Assembly: GCA_900546895.1 (NCBI GenBank)
Contig: UREO01000005.1
Coordinates: 1 to 27,341, forward strand
DNA from: an uncultured Oscillospiraceae bacterium
GTDB lineage: Bacteria; Bacillota; Clostridia; Oscillospirales; Acutalibacteraceae
Direction of reading: 5' to 3'
DNA: 27,341 nt
A program made the position numbers and the translations under genes. This document shows positions 7,524-15,586 of this stretch, piece by piece. The notes under the pieces were generated by a model, which saw only the letters and a program-made list of their open reading frames with translations, was not told the DNA's origin and did not search any database. Numbering within the stretch: position 1 is the stretch's first letter; each line of letters opens with the position of its first letter.

Positions 7524-8228
7524 CTATGCCTCCCACTTGTACCCCAGTCCCCAAACCGTGACAATGTGCTTGGGGTTGGAGGGTTCGTCCTCCACCTTCA
7601 TGCGCAGACGGCGGATGTTCACGTCCACGATCTTCTCCTCGCCGAAATACGCGTCCCCCCACACATGCTTTAAAATATCGGAGCGGTCGAGCGCGGTGGC
7701 CGGATTGGAAAAGAAATACTCCATGATCTGAAACTCCACCTGCGTCAGCTCGATCGGCACGCCCTTCTTCATCAGGGTGCGGTTGCGCAGGTTGAGCGCG
7801 AATTCCCCGGAGCGGATTTCCTCCTTGAAGTTGTTTTCATTCCTCATCTGCTCCAGCGCGACACGACGGTACACCGCGTCCACCCTTGCGACAAGCTCGC
7901 TGGGGCTGAACGGCTTTGTCACATAGTCGTCGGCGCCCATCATCAGGCCGCTGACCTTATCCATTTCCTGCGTGCGCGCGGTCAGAAGGATGATGCCGAT
8001 GGAGCCGCTTTTCTGCCGCAGCTCCTTACAAACGGCAAGGCCGTCCCTGTTGCCGGGCATCATGATGTCCAGCACCGCCACGTCGATATTGCCCGCTTCC
8101 CGGTCGTAAACCGCGAGCGCCTCGTCCCCGCTGGCCGCTTCAAAAGCATTGTAGCCGGCCCGCTTCAGATTGATTACTACAAACTCCCGGATTGCCTGTT
8201 CGTCTTCGGCAACAAGGATATTTTTCAT
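7524..8228 (-). CDS. OmpR/PhoB-family response regulator
   Basis: 234-aa two-component regulator. The receiver domain (about 1-120) has the acidic pair Glu8-Asp9, phospho-acceptor Asp54 (VLDIMMPG), Thr83 and Lys105 (TKPF). The C-terminal winged-helix DNA-binding domain (about 135-232) shows the typical OmpR-type stretch VDVNIRRLRMKVEDEPSNP. ATG 8228 has a clear GGAGGAA Shine-Dalgarno. It lies between the lipoprotein gene (23 bp upstream) and its cognate kinase, so all three probably share the promoter at about 9630-9656. Target genes cannot be read from the sequence. Confidence 0.95.
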   Translation of the reverse strand: MKNILVAEDEQAIREFVVINLKRAGYNAFEAASGDEALAVYDREAGNIDVAVLDIMMPGNRDGLAVCKELRQKSGSIGIILLTARTQEMDKVSGLMMGADDYVTKPFSPSELVARVDAVYRRVALEQMRNENNFKEEIRSGEFALNLRNRTLMKKGVPIELTQVEFQIMEYFFSNPATALDRSDILKHVWGDAYFGEEKIVDVNIRRLRMKVEDEPSNPKHIVTVWGLGYKWEA

Positions 8229-8251
8229 ACCCGTTCCTCCATTATCCTGTT

Positions 8252-9586
8252 TTAATCCTGACTGATCAGCTCAAAGCTGTTTTTCACATCGCCGATACTG
8301 AGGGAAAGCGCGTCGTCCGGCGACGGGGAACTGGCTGCAAACACCAGATTGTCAGAGTCAAGCAGCTTGTAAAAGCCGGCTGTTCCTGTACCGCTGTCCC
8401 ATTCCTTTTGGGAAAACACCTGAATTTTCAGAAGCGCCGGGCCGAGAATTCCCAAATTTTTCCCCGTTGCATTCCACCGGTAAAACGTAATCATACGCGT
8501 CACGGTATCCGTTTTGGTGGTCACTTTGCCGCGCCACATGTCCGGTATCAGAAACCAGTAGCCGTCGGAATAATTCAGGACCATGCTCATCACCCGGACA
8601 AATGTGTTTGTCTGGGTGTCGTAGCGGTGCCAGTTGGTAATATAGTCCGCGTCATCCGTTTTTTCACCGCTGTGGCCCGGCATCAGGTTGACGATCGGAA
8701 CTTCTATGATTTTATCGCCGTTGATATCCTTGGAAACAACGGACGTATTGCGCAGCGTATAATTGGCCGTCTGCGTTTTCACGTCGTAAAACGGGGATCT
8801 CAGGCGCTTTGTCTTCTGGTCCCAGTAAAGGAGCTCCGTCACGAGGGAGCCCTCGTTTTTGATCCCGTCCAGAACAATGCCGTTCTGGTGCTCGTTGATC
8901 AGCCCGGCCTTCACGGAGGCATATTTCGTAACGCCGCCGTCCATACGGCAGGAGCCCATTACCTCCACAGCGCCGTCCTTGACCCGGAACAGCCGGGCAA
9001 GCGCGGGCTGGTCGCCCACGCTGGTGTTGGCGGTGAAAATTTCATCCCTGCCGTCGCCGTCAAAATCCATGACCGCAAGCTCGGTGTAGGTCTGTTCCAG
9101 CTTCAGCTCATTCATGTTCCCGTCTTTATAATAATAGACGCAGATCGTGCTGGTATTGTTCAGGCTGCTGCCCCAGCCCACGACAACCTCGCTCTTTCCG
9201 TCGCCGTCAAGGTCGCCGAAGCAAACTTTGTCCACCTGGGCGGCAGGATTGCTGAAGGAGCCCATATCCACCCATTTTCCGTCCTTTTTCATAAACATGA
9301 TGTTGGTTCCGGAGGTCTCGTCTTCCTTCTGGTAAATCGCCATGGCCTCGTCGTTTTTATCTCCGCAAAGGTCATGCGTGATAATCGCAGAGCGATAGTC
9401 CCCGCTTTTCGGATATTTCAGCGTCATCTTCCCGTCCGTTTTGCTTTCCAGCAGTGCGTGAATATCCGCTTTTTCCCCGGTCGGTTTCGGCGGGTGCATC
9501 AGCGTCTGGGCGTCAAGGCCGATAAAGGAGCAGCCCGACAGGGTCACCGCCATTACAAGCGCCATCGCAACGGCTCTCAGCTTCAT
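8252..9586 (-). CDS. surface lipoprotein with FG-GAP/VCBS-like repeats
   Basis: 444-aa predicted lipoprotein. The N-terminus is a lipoprotein signal peptide ending in the lipobox LSGC (Cys19), and ATG 9586 is chosen because it begins exactly at that signal peptide; a longer frame to 9640 has no use. The body carries repeated calcium-loop-like motifs of the FG-GAP/VCBS type: DLCGDKNDEAM, DLDGDGKSEVVV, DFDGDGRDEIF and DINGDKIIEVP. This suggests a beta-propeller exposed on the outer membrane face. No catalytic signature was recognised. It is the first gene of the operon with the response regulator 23 bp downstream, so it may be an accessory sensor or a target of that two-component system (inference). 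Confidence 0.85.
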   Translation of the reverse strand: MKLRAVAMALVMAVTLSGCSFIGLDAQTLMHPPKPTGEKADIHALLESKTDGKMTLKYPKSGDYRSAIITHDLCGDKNDEAMAIYQKEDETSGTNIMFMKKDGKWVDMGSFSNPAAQVDKVCFGDLDGDGKSEVVVGWGSSLNNTSTICVYYYKDGNMNELKLEQTYTELAVMDFDGDGRDEIFTANTSVGDQPALARLFRVKDGAVEVMGSCRMDGGVTKYASVKAGLINEHQNGIVLDGIKNEGSLVTELLYWDQKTKRLRSPFYDVKTQTANYTLRNTSVVSKDINGDKIIEVPIVNLMPGHSGEKTDDADYITNWHRYDTQTNTFVRVMSMVLNYSDGYWFLIPDMWRGKVTTKTDTVTRMITFYRWNATGKNLGILGPALLKIQVFSQKEWDSGTGTAGFYKLLDSDNLVFAASSPSPDDALSLSIGDVKNSFELISQD

Positions 9587-9628
9587 TTCACCACGCCTTT
9601 CTTTTTTATATTGATTATTTATTATATC

Positions 9629-9656
9629 ATTATATACCAAAAATGAACAGTATCAA
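9629..9656 (-). promoter_or_regulatory. promoter of the lipoprotein/two-component operon
   Basis: TTGATA (9656-9651), a 16-bp spacer and a perfect TATAAT (9634-9629) on the minus strand place the start near 9622, about 35 nt before the lipoprotein ATG. A second TATAAT-like hexamer follows a few bases downstream. No operator was recognised. Confidence 0.65.
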
Positions 9657-9730
9657 TTATGTTACGAAAAGCGCGCCGGGCAAAGCTCGGGGCGACGAAG
9701 GGTTCACGGAAATTATGCCCGGACCTTTAC

Positions 9731-9780
9731 AAAAAGAATCAGGGCGCCGCGGGGATTCAGTAACCCCCCGCGGCGCCCTG
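9731..9780 (-). terminator. intrinsic terminator of the ABC transporter/DUF5107 operon
   Basis: A 15-bp perfect stem (9740-9754 with 9766-9780; CAGGGCGCCGCGGGG arm) is followed on the minus strand by a T-rich tail (ATTCTTTTTG, 9739-9730). It lies about 15 bp after the stop of the DUF5107 gene and ahead of the lipoprotein promoter, separating the two operons. Confidence 0.9.
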
Positions 9781-9795
9781 TGAAGAACGCGCTTT

Positions 9796-11829
9796 TCAGC
9801 GCGAAGGCAGCGTCATACGGAAATCCAGATGATAGGGCGGTTCGAGCGTGGCCCGCGCTTCGTCCAGAAGCGTTTTCCAGTCCGGCTCCCCCCTCTGCCG
9901 TGCCAGCCGCACGGCCTGCGTCATGAACCAGGTGTCGAGCAGCATGGTCTCCCCCTCGCGCATCACGGCGAAAGGAAACGCAAACTGTTCCTCCAGAAAA
10001 TCCCACTTTTCCAATTCAAACGCGGCGCGCACGGTGTTCAGACGCACCCGCTCCGCAGCCTTCAGCGAATCCGGAAGCGCGCAGTAACAGTTCCACGCCT
10101 TCTGATAACGCCCGGCCTTTGTCAAAATATTGATCGCGTCCTGCGCCATGACCTCGGACTGTTCGGCGCCGCCCAGAGCCAGCGCCTGTTCCATATAGGA
10201 GCAGGCCGCTTCCAGCCGGTCGTCCTGCATCATGGCCTGCGCCAGATTCCGGCAGCAGATCGCCGTGGGACGGATGGCAAGGGACTGCTCCATCGCGCCG
10301 ATCCCCTCCTGCCATTTGCCGCTCTCGTAAAGCATCAGCCCCAGGTGGAGCAGCGCCTGTGCGCTTCTGTTTTCCTCTTTTTCCAGAGAAGCGGCCAGAA
10401 GCGCCGTCCAGCGGGAATCCGTCATCCAGGAAACGGGCAGCCCCTTTTTCTGTTCGGGCATCCGGCCTGTTTGCAGCAGGGCGAGCCACGGCGCCTGCTT
10501 TTCGCCAAGCGTCTCCTTTCGGAAAACGAGGCCCTTCGGAATTATCTCCGGGTCGCGGGCGGCTTCCAGCGCGCCCCAGCCGCTGCCGAAATGCAGCACC
10601 TCGTCCGGCGGGGTATCCTCCAGCGCCCCGTAAAGACTGTCCGCCCGCAGCAGTTCTTCCTCGCTCAGGCGGCGGTCGATCAGGCTGTGAACATACTGCT
10701 TGGAGTCTTCCCAACCGGCAAAGGCTTTCTGCGTGTCGGCTTTCATCCCGCCGAAAGCCTGTGTGAACCGCACACAGCCGTTCGGCCCGATGTCCTCGCC
10801 GTGTACCTGCGAAGAGGATAAGCCCGCCTGAATCTCAAAGTAGTTCCCTTCCCCGTCCCGCGAAAGGAAGTCCTTCCAGTGGCAGCCTCCGCGCTGCATC
10901 CCCCAGCAGAACATTTTCCGGTAGCACAGCGCCGCGGTGGAGCGTTCCCAGAACGCGGAGCCGTCGTCGTACACCGCCGCCTCCCACGCGTCGGACAGGG
11001 CGTGCCGGTTCTGGAAGAAATATTCGCTGGAATACGTGAGGTTCTGCGGATAGCTCGCGTCCAGCCCGTTCAGGCTTTCCAAATACGGCATGGTGTCGTG
11101 GGCGAAGCCGTGGGCGGAATTCTGCGAGCCCATGGTTTCCGGCCTGATGCAGACGACCCCGTCGCTCTGCGACAGGACGCGGACATTCCGTTCCTCGCGC
11201 ACCGCGATATTGGTCCACCAGTAAAGCGGCACCGGGCGGGGCTGTGTATTGAGGATTTTCACATGGGCGAACAGCCGGTCGGAATCCTCCGGCAGGTGAA
11301 AATCGATTTGCAGGAAGAAACATTTCTGCCGCTCGTACTCATACATGCGCAGGAACGGCTCCCCGTCCTTTCCCGTACAGCGGGCAAAAAACATCGGCTC
11401 GCAGGTCAGACAGGTGTGGCCGAACTGCCCCAGATTCCACTCGATGCCGCCGGAGAACCACGCGTTGCGGATCGCAAGGTTGGCAAGGCGGAAAACCGGG
11501 TTGGAAAACAGGAGCTCGCGCCCCGCCTTTTTGTCGAAAAGCGACCACAGCCGCCCGCCGAAATCGGCAAGAAAGACGGCACGCAGAAAATCGTTCTCCA
11601 TAACAATGGTTTTCAGCTCCCGCGGCTTCAGGTCGCGGTGGAAGCTGTCCTGAACCGTATAGGGCAGCTCGCGGAAACCGGTCTGGTAGGCGAAGCCCTT
11701 TTTTTCGCTTTCCAGCAGGCCCGCGTCGATCAGGGGTTTTTCCTGTGCGCGGTCGCGAAAGCGCGGCAGAGGATTGCCGTTTTCCAGCGCGGCGCCGGGT
11801 ATTTTCAGCAGCGACGGATAAATTTTCAA
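9796..11829 (-). CDS. DUF5107 and TPR domain protein
   Basis: 677-aa protein. The N-terminal half (about 50-330) resembles DUF5107, a beta-rich, probably sugar-interacting domain. Its landmarks are FLADFGGRLWSLFDK, ELLFSNPVFRLANLAIRNAW, FSGGIEWNLGQFGH and VPLYWWTNIAV, rich in Trp and other aromatics as expected of a glycan-binding or glycan-cleaving surface. The C-terminal part (about 440-640) contains TPR-type helical repeats such as LLHLGLMLYESGKWQEGI and NLAQAMMQDDRLEAACSYM. There is no signal peptide, so it is probably cytoplasmic. The start is a TTG at 11829-11827 after an AGGGGG ribosome site. It is the last gene of the sugar ABC transporter operon, so it probably acts on the imported saccharide; whether as enzyme or binding protein is unknown. 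Confidence 0.78.
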   Translation of the reverse strand: MKIYPSLLKIPGAALENGNPLPRFRDRAQEKPLIDAGLLESEKKGFAYQTGFRELPYTVQDSFHRDLKPRELKTIVMENDFLRAVFLADFGGRLWSLFDKKAGRELLFSNPVFRLANLAIRNAWFSGGIEWNLGQFGHTCLTCEPMFFARCTGKDGEPFLRMYEYERQKCFFLQIDFHLPEDSDRLFAHVKILNTQPRPVPLYWWTNIAVREERNVRVLSQSDGVVCIRPETMGSQNSAHGFAHDTMPYLESLNGLDASYPQNLTYSSEYFFQNRHALSDAWEAAVYDDGSAFWERSTAALCYRKMFCWGMQRGGCHWKDFLSRDGEGNYFEIQAGLSSSQVHGEDIGPNGCVRFTQAFGGMKADTQKAFAGWEDSKQYVHSLIDRRLSEEELLRADSLYGALEDTPPDEVLHFGSGWGALEAARDPEIIPKGLVFRKETLGEKQAPWLALLQTGRMPEQKKGLPVSWMTDSRWTALLAASLEKEENRSAQALLHLGLMLYESGKWQEGIGAMEQSLAIRPTAICCRNLAQAMMQDDRLEAACSYMEQALALGGAEQSEVMAQDAINILTKAGRYQKAWNCYCALPDSLKAAERVRLNTVRAAFELEKWDFLEEQFAFPFAVMREGETMLLDTWFMTQAVRLARQRGEPDWKTLLDEARATLEPPYHLDFRMTLPSR

Positions 11830-11868
11830 TCGAAACGTCCCCCTTGTTTTATTGACCGCATTCCGGCC

Positions 11869-12735
11869 TTACCCTTTGATGGCTCCGCCGGTCACGCTGG
11901 CAATGATCTTTTCCGAAAGGAAGATATACAGAATGAACGTCGGCAGGAACACAATGACCACCGCCGCGAACATGCCGCCCCAGTCCCCCGTATAGCGCAT
12001 GGACTGGATCATGGAGTACAGGCCGACGGCGACCGGGCGGGTCTTTGCCGTATTGGCGAAAATCAGGGAAATAAAATACTCGTTCCAGATGGTGATGAAG
12101 TTGAAAATCGTCACCGTGATGATACCGGGCTGCGCCAGCGGCAGCATAATCATCCAGAACGTTTTCATGGGCGAACAGCCGTCGATGGCCGCGGCCTCCT
12201 CAAACGTAACCGAAAGATTGTGGAAAAAGGTATTCAAAAAGAAGACGGTAAACGGAACGTTGACCGCTATGTAAAGGAAAATCAGCAGCCCTCTGGACTG
12301 GGTGACATGCATCTGGCTGAACAGTGCGAACAGGGGCATGATAATCATGATTGCGGGAATCCCCAGCGCAGTCGCAAATAAATTCTGGAGAAACCCGTTG
12401 CCGCGGAATTTGAAGCGGCTGAGCACATAGGCGGCCGGCGCGGCAACAATAATGACAACCGTGCAGGAAATCAGCGTGTAGACAAGGGAATTCATAAAAT
12501 AGCTGGATACCTTATGGGTTTTCCACGCCTTCACGTAGTTTTCCGGGTGCAGCCCGGTTGCGAATTTGAACAGATTACCGTCAAAAATCTCTCTGGTAGT
12601 GGAGAATGACGCCAAGATAATCCAGCCGATCAGTACAAAGGTAAAAACGACCCAGATTCCAACGATCAGATAGCCCGGAGCAAGGGCCAGTTCTTTTCTC
12701 CAATTGGTTTTCTTCCTGATTTTTTTATTAGCCAT
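11869..12735 (-). CDS. carbohydrate ABC transporter permease, MalG type
   Basis: 288-aa inner-membrane permease with six predicted TM segments (the first at about 20-45). The cytoplasmic EAA loop that docks the ATPase is EEAAAIDGCSPMKTFWMIML (about 179-198) followed by PLAQPGI. The C-terminus (SEKIIASVTGGAIKG) is the usual end of the MalG/LacG/UgpE group. ATG 12735 has an AAGGGGG Shine-Dalgarno. It lies 13 bp downstream of the MalF-type gene and 39 bp upstream of DUF5107. The substrate is inferred from genomic context only. Confidence 0.95.
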   Translation of the reverse strand: MANKKIRKKTNWRKELALAPGYLIVGIWVVFTFVLIGWIILASFSTTREIFDGNLFKFATGLHPENYVKAWKTHKVSSYFMNSLVYTLISCTVVIIVAAPAAYVLSRFKFRGNGFLQNLFATALGIPAIMIIMPLFALFSQMHVTQSRGLLIFLYIAVNVPFTVFFLNTFFHNLSVTFEEAAAIDGCSPMKTFWMIMLPLAQPGIITVTIFNFITIWNEYFISLIFANTAKTRPVAVGLYSMIQSMRYTGDWGGMFAAVVIVFLPTFILYIFLSEKIIASVTGGAIKG

Positions 12736-12748
12736 TGTTCATTCCCCC

Positions 12749-13660
12749 TTAAAGCTCGACGTCGTCGTGACGGACAATGAGCTGCGTAAACAGAAAGACG
12801 ATTACGACCACAACGGTCAGGATGACGCCGATCGCCGCGCCCGCTCCAGAGTCGCGCACCGTAATGGCCGAGTTGCTCGCGCCGAACACCAGCTCATACA
12901 TATAGGACATCGGCGTGACGGTGCTCGCGCTCAGGTTTACGGGCGAAAACAGCTGGCTCCATACAAAGAAAGCCATGGTGCTGACGGTCCAGAGCACGAT
13001 ATTCGTGCGGCAGACTCCCTTCAGAAGGGGAAGCGTAATTTTTGAAAACCGCTGGAACACGTTGGCCCCCTCGATGGTGGCGGCCTCGTAAAAATCCACC
13101 GGTATCCGCTCGATCCCGCTCATCCAGATCAGCATATGGTACCCCACCATGCCGAAACAGTAGGCGACGAGCATGCTCCAGAACACCATTTCCGGGCCGG
13201 TCCACTGCGTGGCGGCCGCTTCCGAAAAGCCGAGGGTTTTCAGGATCGAGCTGAGAAGGCCGAAATTCGGATTGTAAACATAGTTGATCCACATGGTCCC
13301 CATGGCGACCGCCGAAATGACGTTCGGCAAGTAGATAACAGAGCGGAAAAAACTCTTCCCGTGGACTCCGCTGGTCAGGATCACCCCGAAAAGCAGCGAG
13401 ACCAGCATAACGCCGACACCGCCCACAAGCCAGATCAGGCTGATATTTTGCAGCGCGCTCATAAAAAGAGGCGTATGGAAAAGGGTCCTGAAATTCCCCA
13501 GCCCGTTAAACTTCCACGCCGAGACGGCATCCGTAACGCCCTCTACTTTAAAGAAGCTCATAATGACGGTCCTTATGGTAGGATACAGGAAAACCATGGT
13601 GTACAGAAAAATCGCGGGCGCCAGAAAAATAACAATCATTGATTTATTTTTTGTTTTCAT
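12749..13660 (-). CDS. carbohydrate ABC transporter permease, MalF type
   Basis: 303-aa permease partner of the MalG-type protein. TM1 is at about 8-30; the EAA loop is YEAATIEGANVFQRFSKITL (about 191-210) with PLLKG following. The start is set at ATG 13660-13658 because a strong ribosome site (GGGAGG, 8 nt away) precedes it and the product begins MKTKNKSMIVIFLAP as in homologues; the 16-residue upstream extension is rejected. It is the second gene of the operon and is separated from the binding-protein gene by a stem-loop at 13691-13718. Confidence 0.95.
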   Translation of the reverse strand: MKTKNKSMIVIFLAPAIFLYTMVFLYPTIRTVIMSFFKVEGVTDAVSAWKFNGLGNFRTLFHTPLFMSALQNISLIWLVGGVGVMLVSLLFGVILTSGVHGKSFFRSVIYLPNVISAVAMGTMWINYVYNPNFGLLSSILKTLGFSEAAATQWTGPEMVFWSMLVAYCFGMVGYHMLIWMSGIERIPVDFYEAATIEGANVFQRFSKITLPLLKGVCRTNIVLWTVSTMAFFVWSQLFSPVNLSASTVTPMSYMYELVFGASNSAITVRDSGAGAAIGVILTVVVVIVFLFTQLIVRHDDVEL

Positions 13661-13688
13661 AAGAACCTCCCGAGAATTCCATGGACAA

Positions 13689-13722
13689 AAGGGCGGCAGC
13701 GTAAACACGATGCCGCCCTTTT
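13689..13722 (-). terminator. stem-loop between binding-protein and permease genes
   Basis: GGGCGGCA (13691-13698) pairs perfectly with TGCCGCCC (13711-13718); on the minus strand it is followed by TTTTGTCC. In ABC operons such a hairpin usually causes partial termination or protects the 3' end, giving more binding protein than permease. The T run is short, so incomplete termination is expected. Confidence 0.7.
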
Positions 13723-13743
13723 CCCGCCGTTGTTGTTATTGAA

Positions 13744-15042
13744 TTATTTCTTCATTGCGTCTGCAAAGCCTTTTGCGTCAAGCTTGCCGCTGACCAGCAG
13801 AGCGAAATTGGTCTTGATCTTCGCGTTGATGTCCGCGTCGTTTTCCATGCCGACCGCCCAGGGATACCGGGTGGTGGTCGCGTCCAGAACCGCCTTGGCG
13901 TCCGCAAGCTGTGTCGGCCACGTTGCGTCGTTCGCCATCGGAACGCCGATGGATTCCGCCGCAAGCTTGTTGTCCCATTCACCGGTGGTCATAAAGGCAA
14001 TGAATTTGAAGGCTTCCTCCGCGTGCTTGCTGTCCTTGTTGATACCGAAGCACTGCGCGCCGTACTGGTTGGCCTCGGGTCCGTCGCCGTCCTTGCCGAC
14101 CGCCGGATACGCGAAGGTGCCCCAGTTGAAGTCCACCGGAGCGGAATTTTTGATTTCATTCGGGAGCCAGGTCCCGTTCAGATACATGGCTACGCTGCTG
14201 TTTGCGATTTCCTGCTGGCCCGCTGGATAGATGTTGCCCGCCGCGTTTTTGGATATGTAGCCCTTGTCGTACATTTCCTTCCACTGTTCGCCGAAGGTTT
14301 GAACGGCGGGATCGTCGATCTTCTTGTTTTCGACCATGGCAAGCGTTTTGTCCTTGCCAATCAGGCGGGCCATATGGTAGCCGAACAAAGAAGCCATATA
14401 CGCGTCGTCCACGGTGATCGGGGTTTTGCCGGCCGCCTTGATCTTGGCGCAGGCGTCGAGCCACTCTTCCCAGGTCTTGGGAACCGCCGTAACTCCGGCT
14501 GTCTTGAAGATGTCCTTATTGTACATGACAAGGAAGGTGGACGGCTGGTAAGGGATGGTGGAAAGCTTTCCGTCCGGCCCGAGGGAACGGGCAAGGTCGA
14601 CCAGCTTCTTATTGATCACATCGGTCAGCGGTTTGCCGTCCGTGGTGTCGTAGGACTTGGCGGCCAGGTCTTCCACATTGAGCAGGTATTTGCCCCACGT
14701 GCCGTTTACACGCTCGACGTCCTCGTCAAAGAGATCGATTTCCTGTCCGGCGTCCAGCGCGGGCTGAAGGGTTTTGCGGATATCGCGGCCCTGCCAGTTG
14801 ATGTCGACGGTGATCCCCGTTTTCTCCTTGAAGGCTTCCGCCGCTTCCGCAATGGTCTGTCCCTGCGGCTCGGTTTCGTTCCACATGGAGTAATAAGTAA
14901 CGGTTACGTCACTCTTCGCGTCTCCGGTGGACGCTTCGCCGGAAGCAGCCGGGGCCGATGACTGAGCAGCTCCGCCGCAGCCGCCGAGCGCCATGGCGCA
15001 GATTAAAACAATGGCCATAAGAGAACATAATTTCTTTTTCAT
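13744..15042 (-). CDS. extracellular sugar-binding lipoprotein of an ABC transporter (family 1 solute-binding protein)
   Basis: 432-aa substrate-binding lipoprotein. The signal peptide ends in lipobox LGGC (Cys22), followed by a Ser/Ala/Gly-rich linker and a two-lobe periplasmic-binding fold typical of SBP_bac_1 (VTYYSMWNETEPQGQTI, LFDEDVERVNGTWGKYL, YNKDIFKTAGV, GTFAYPAVGKDGDGP). ATG 15042-15040 is chosen for its excellent Shine-Dalgarno (TTAGGAGG, 15057-15050) and because it begins at the signal peptide. It is the first gene of the transporter operon and is driven by the AraC-type operator/promoter at 15155-15231. No ATPase gene is in the operon; sharing an MsmX-like ATPase from elsewhere is usual. 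The exact sugar is unknown. Confidence 0.94.
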   Translation of the reverse strand: MKKKLCSLMAIVLICAMALGGCGGAAQSSAPAASGEASTGDAKSDVTVTYYSMWNETEPQGQTIAEAAEAFKEKTGITVDINWQGRDIRKTLQPALDAGQEIDLFDEDVERVNGTWGKYLLNVEDLAAKSYDTTDGKPLTDVINKKLVDLARSLGPDGKLSTIPYQPSTFLVMYNKDIFKTAGVTAVPKTWEEWLDACAKIKAAGKTPITVDDAYMASLFGYHMARLIGKDKTLAMVENKKIDDPAVQTFGEQWKEMYDKGYISKNAAGNIYPAGQQEIANSSVAMYLNGTWLPNEIKNSAPVDFNWGTFAYPAVGKDGDGPEANQYGAQCFGINKDSKHAEEAFKFIAFMTTGEWDNKLAAESIGVPMANDATWPTQLADAKAVLDATTTRYPWAVGMENDADINAKIKTNFALLVSGKLDAKGFADAMKK

Positions 15043-15154
15043 TTTCAGACCTCCTAATTTTATGTTTGAATTTGAGGCATACCTAATTTGCATATTGACC
15101 AATAAATCGGATTTTAGTGTTTCATTTTTATCCAATTCGCCGTTCAACATCCCT

Positions 15155-15231
15155 ATTTTACGGTGTTTTCACCAATATTGATTTAGAATTTTTTGCATTA
15201 AATTTGCACAATCCATTCAAGTTGCACAAAA
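15155..15231 (-). promoter_or_regulatory. activator-dependent promoter and operator of the ABC transporter operon
   Basis: On the minus strand two direct half-sites, TTTTGTGCAA (15231-15222) and TTGTGCAAATTT (15211-15200), lie 18 bp apart start to start. After exactly 39 bp comes a -10 box TAAAAT (15160-15155). No recognisable -35 lies at the proper distance, as expected for an AraC-activated promoter. The same architecture, base for base in spacing, is found at 17335-17411 before the nucleotidyltransferase/nahK operon. A dyad GGTGTTTTCACC (15162-15173) lies between operator and -10. Binding by the adjacent AraC-family protein is inferred. Confidence 0.72.
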
Positions 15232-15317
15232 GGTCTTTTGCTTTCACAGGGATGATTTTCTTCCCGTTTTGCGGGCGGGCCCCGTCCCGCGACAAATTCT
15301 GTATCAGTGATCCCCGG

Positions 15318-15369
15318 AAAACAAAAAAGGCGCCCCGTTCAGCCGAACGCAGCGCCTTTGCCTTGTGTT
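15318..15369 (-). ncRNA. candidate small RNA (about 50 nt)
   Basis: A perfect-consensus SigA promoter (15376-15403) would start transcription near 15369, and an intrinsic terminator ends it near 15318. The product would be about 50 nt, mostly the terminator hairpin plus a 5' single-stranded A/C-rich tail (ACGAGCAACACAAGG). There is no room for a credible coding sequence. It may be a small RNA or an attenuated leader reading toward the transporter operon if the terminator is bypassed. No known RNA family was recognised. Confidence 0.5.
15322..15359 (-). terminator. intrinsic terminator of a short orphan transcript
   Basis: AAAGGCGC near 15359-15351 pairs with GCGCCTTT near 15333-15326, with an inner GTTC/GAAC stem, and the minus strand continues into TTTTTTGTTTT (15328-15318). 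No protein gene on the minus strand ends here; the only upstream signal is the promoter at 15376-15403. Confidence 0.8.
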
Positions 15370-15375
15370 GCTCGT

Positions 15376-15403
15376 ATTATAGCACGGCCATTTCATTTGT
15401 CAA
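15376..15403 (-). promoter_or_regulatory. perfect-consensus SigA promoter
   Basis: TTGACA (15403-15398), a 16-bp spacer and TATAAT (15381-15376) on the minus strand match both hexamers of the SigA consensus exactly. It points away from the araC-type gene and toward the terminator at 15322-15359. It is one of the strongest-looking promoters in the window. Confidence 0.8.
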
Positions 15404-15586
15404 TTCACAAAACGGATAAAAGCGCCGGAAAGCGGGCATTGTACAAATTTTATGCGCAGAATGACAAACCTTCCCCAGCCGATGATTCCCATCCCGGATA
15501 TTTCCGTATTGAAATATTCACAGAGAAAAGGAATGCTATGATTAAATATTATAAAAAGGCCTGACACAGGTAAGGAGCTGAGACTG

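Noticed and set aside
8192..9646. 484-aa plus-strand open frame opposite the lipoprotein gene
   Set aside because: The minus-strand frame has a proper lipoprotein signal, repeats and promoter; the plus frame is a mirror caused by high GC.
10879..12381. 500-aa plus-strand open frame across DUF5107 and the MalG-type gene
   Set aside because: Spans two real genes on the other strand; no domains recognised.
15162..15173. GGTGTTTTCACC dyad in the transporter promoter as a second operator
   Set aside because: Twelve-base dyad with no equivalent in the matching promoter at 17335-17411; may be chance.
15439..15450. TTGTACAAATTT before the araC-type gene as an autoregulatory operator
   Set aside because: Only one half-site, one mismatch, no partner at 18 bp and no TAAAAT 39 bp downstream; noted only as a weak possibility.
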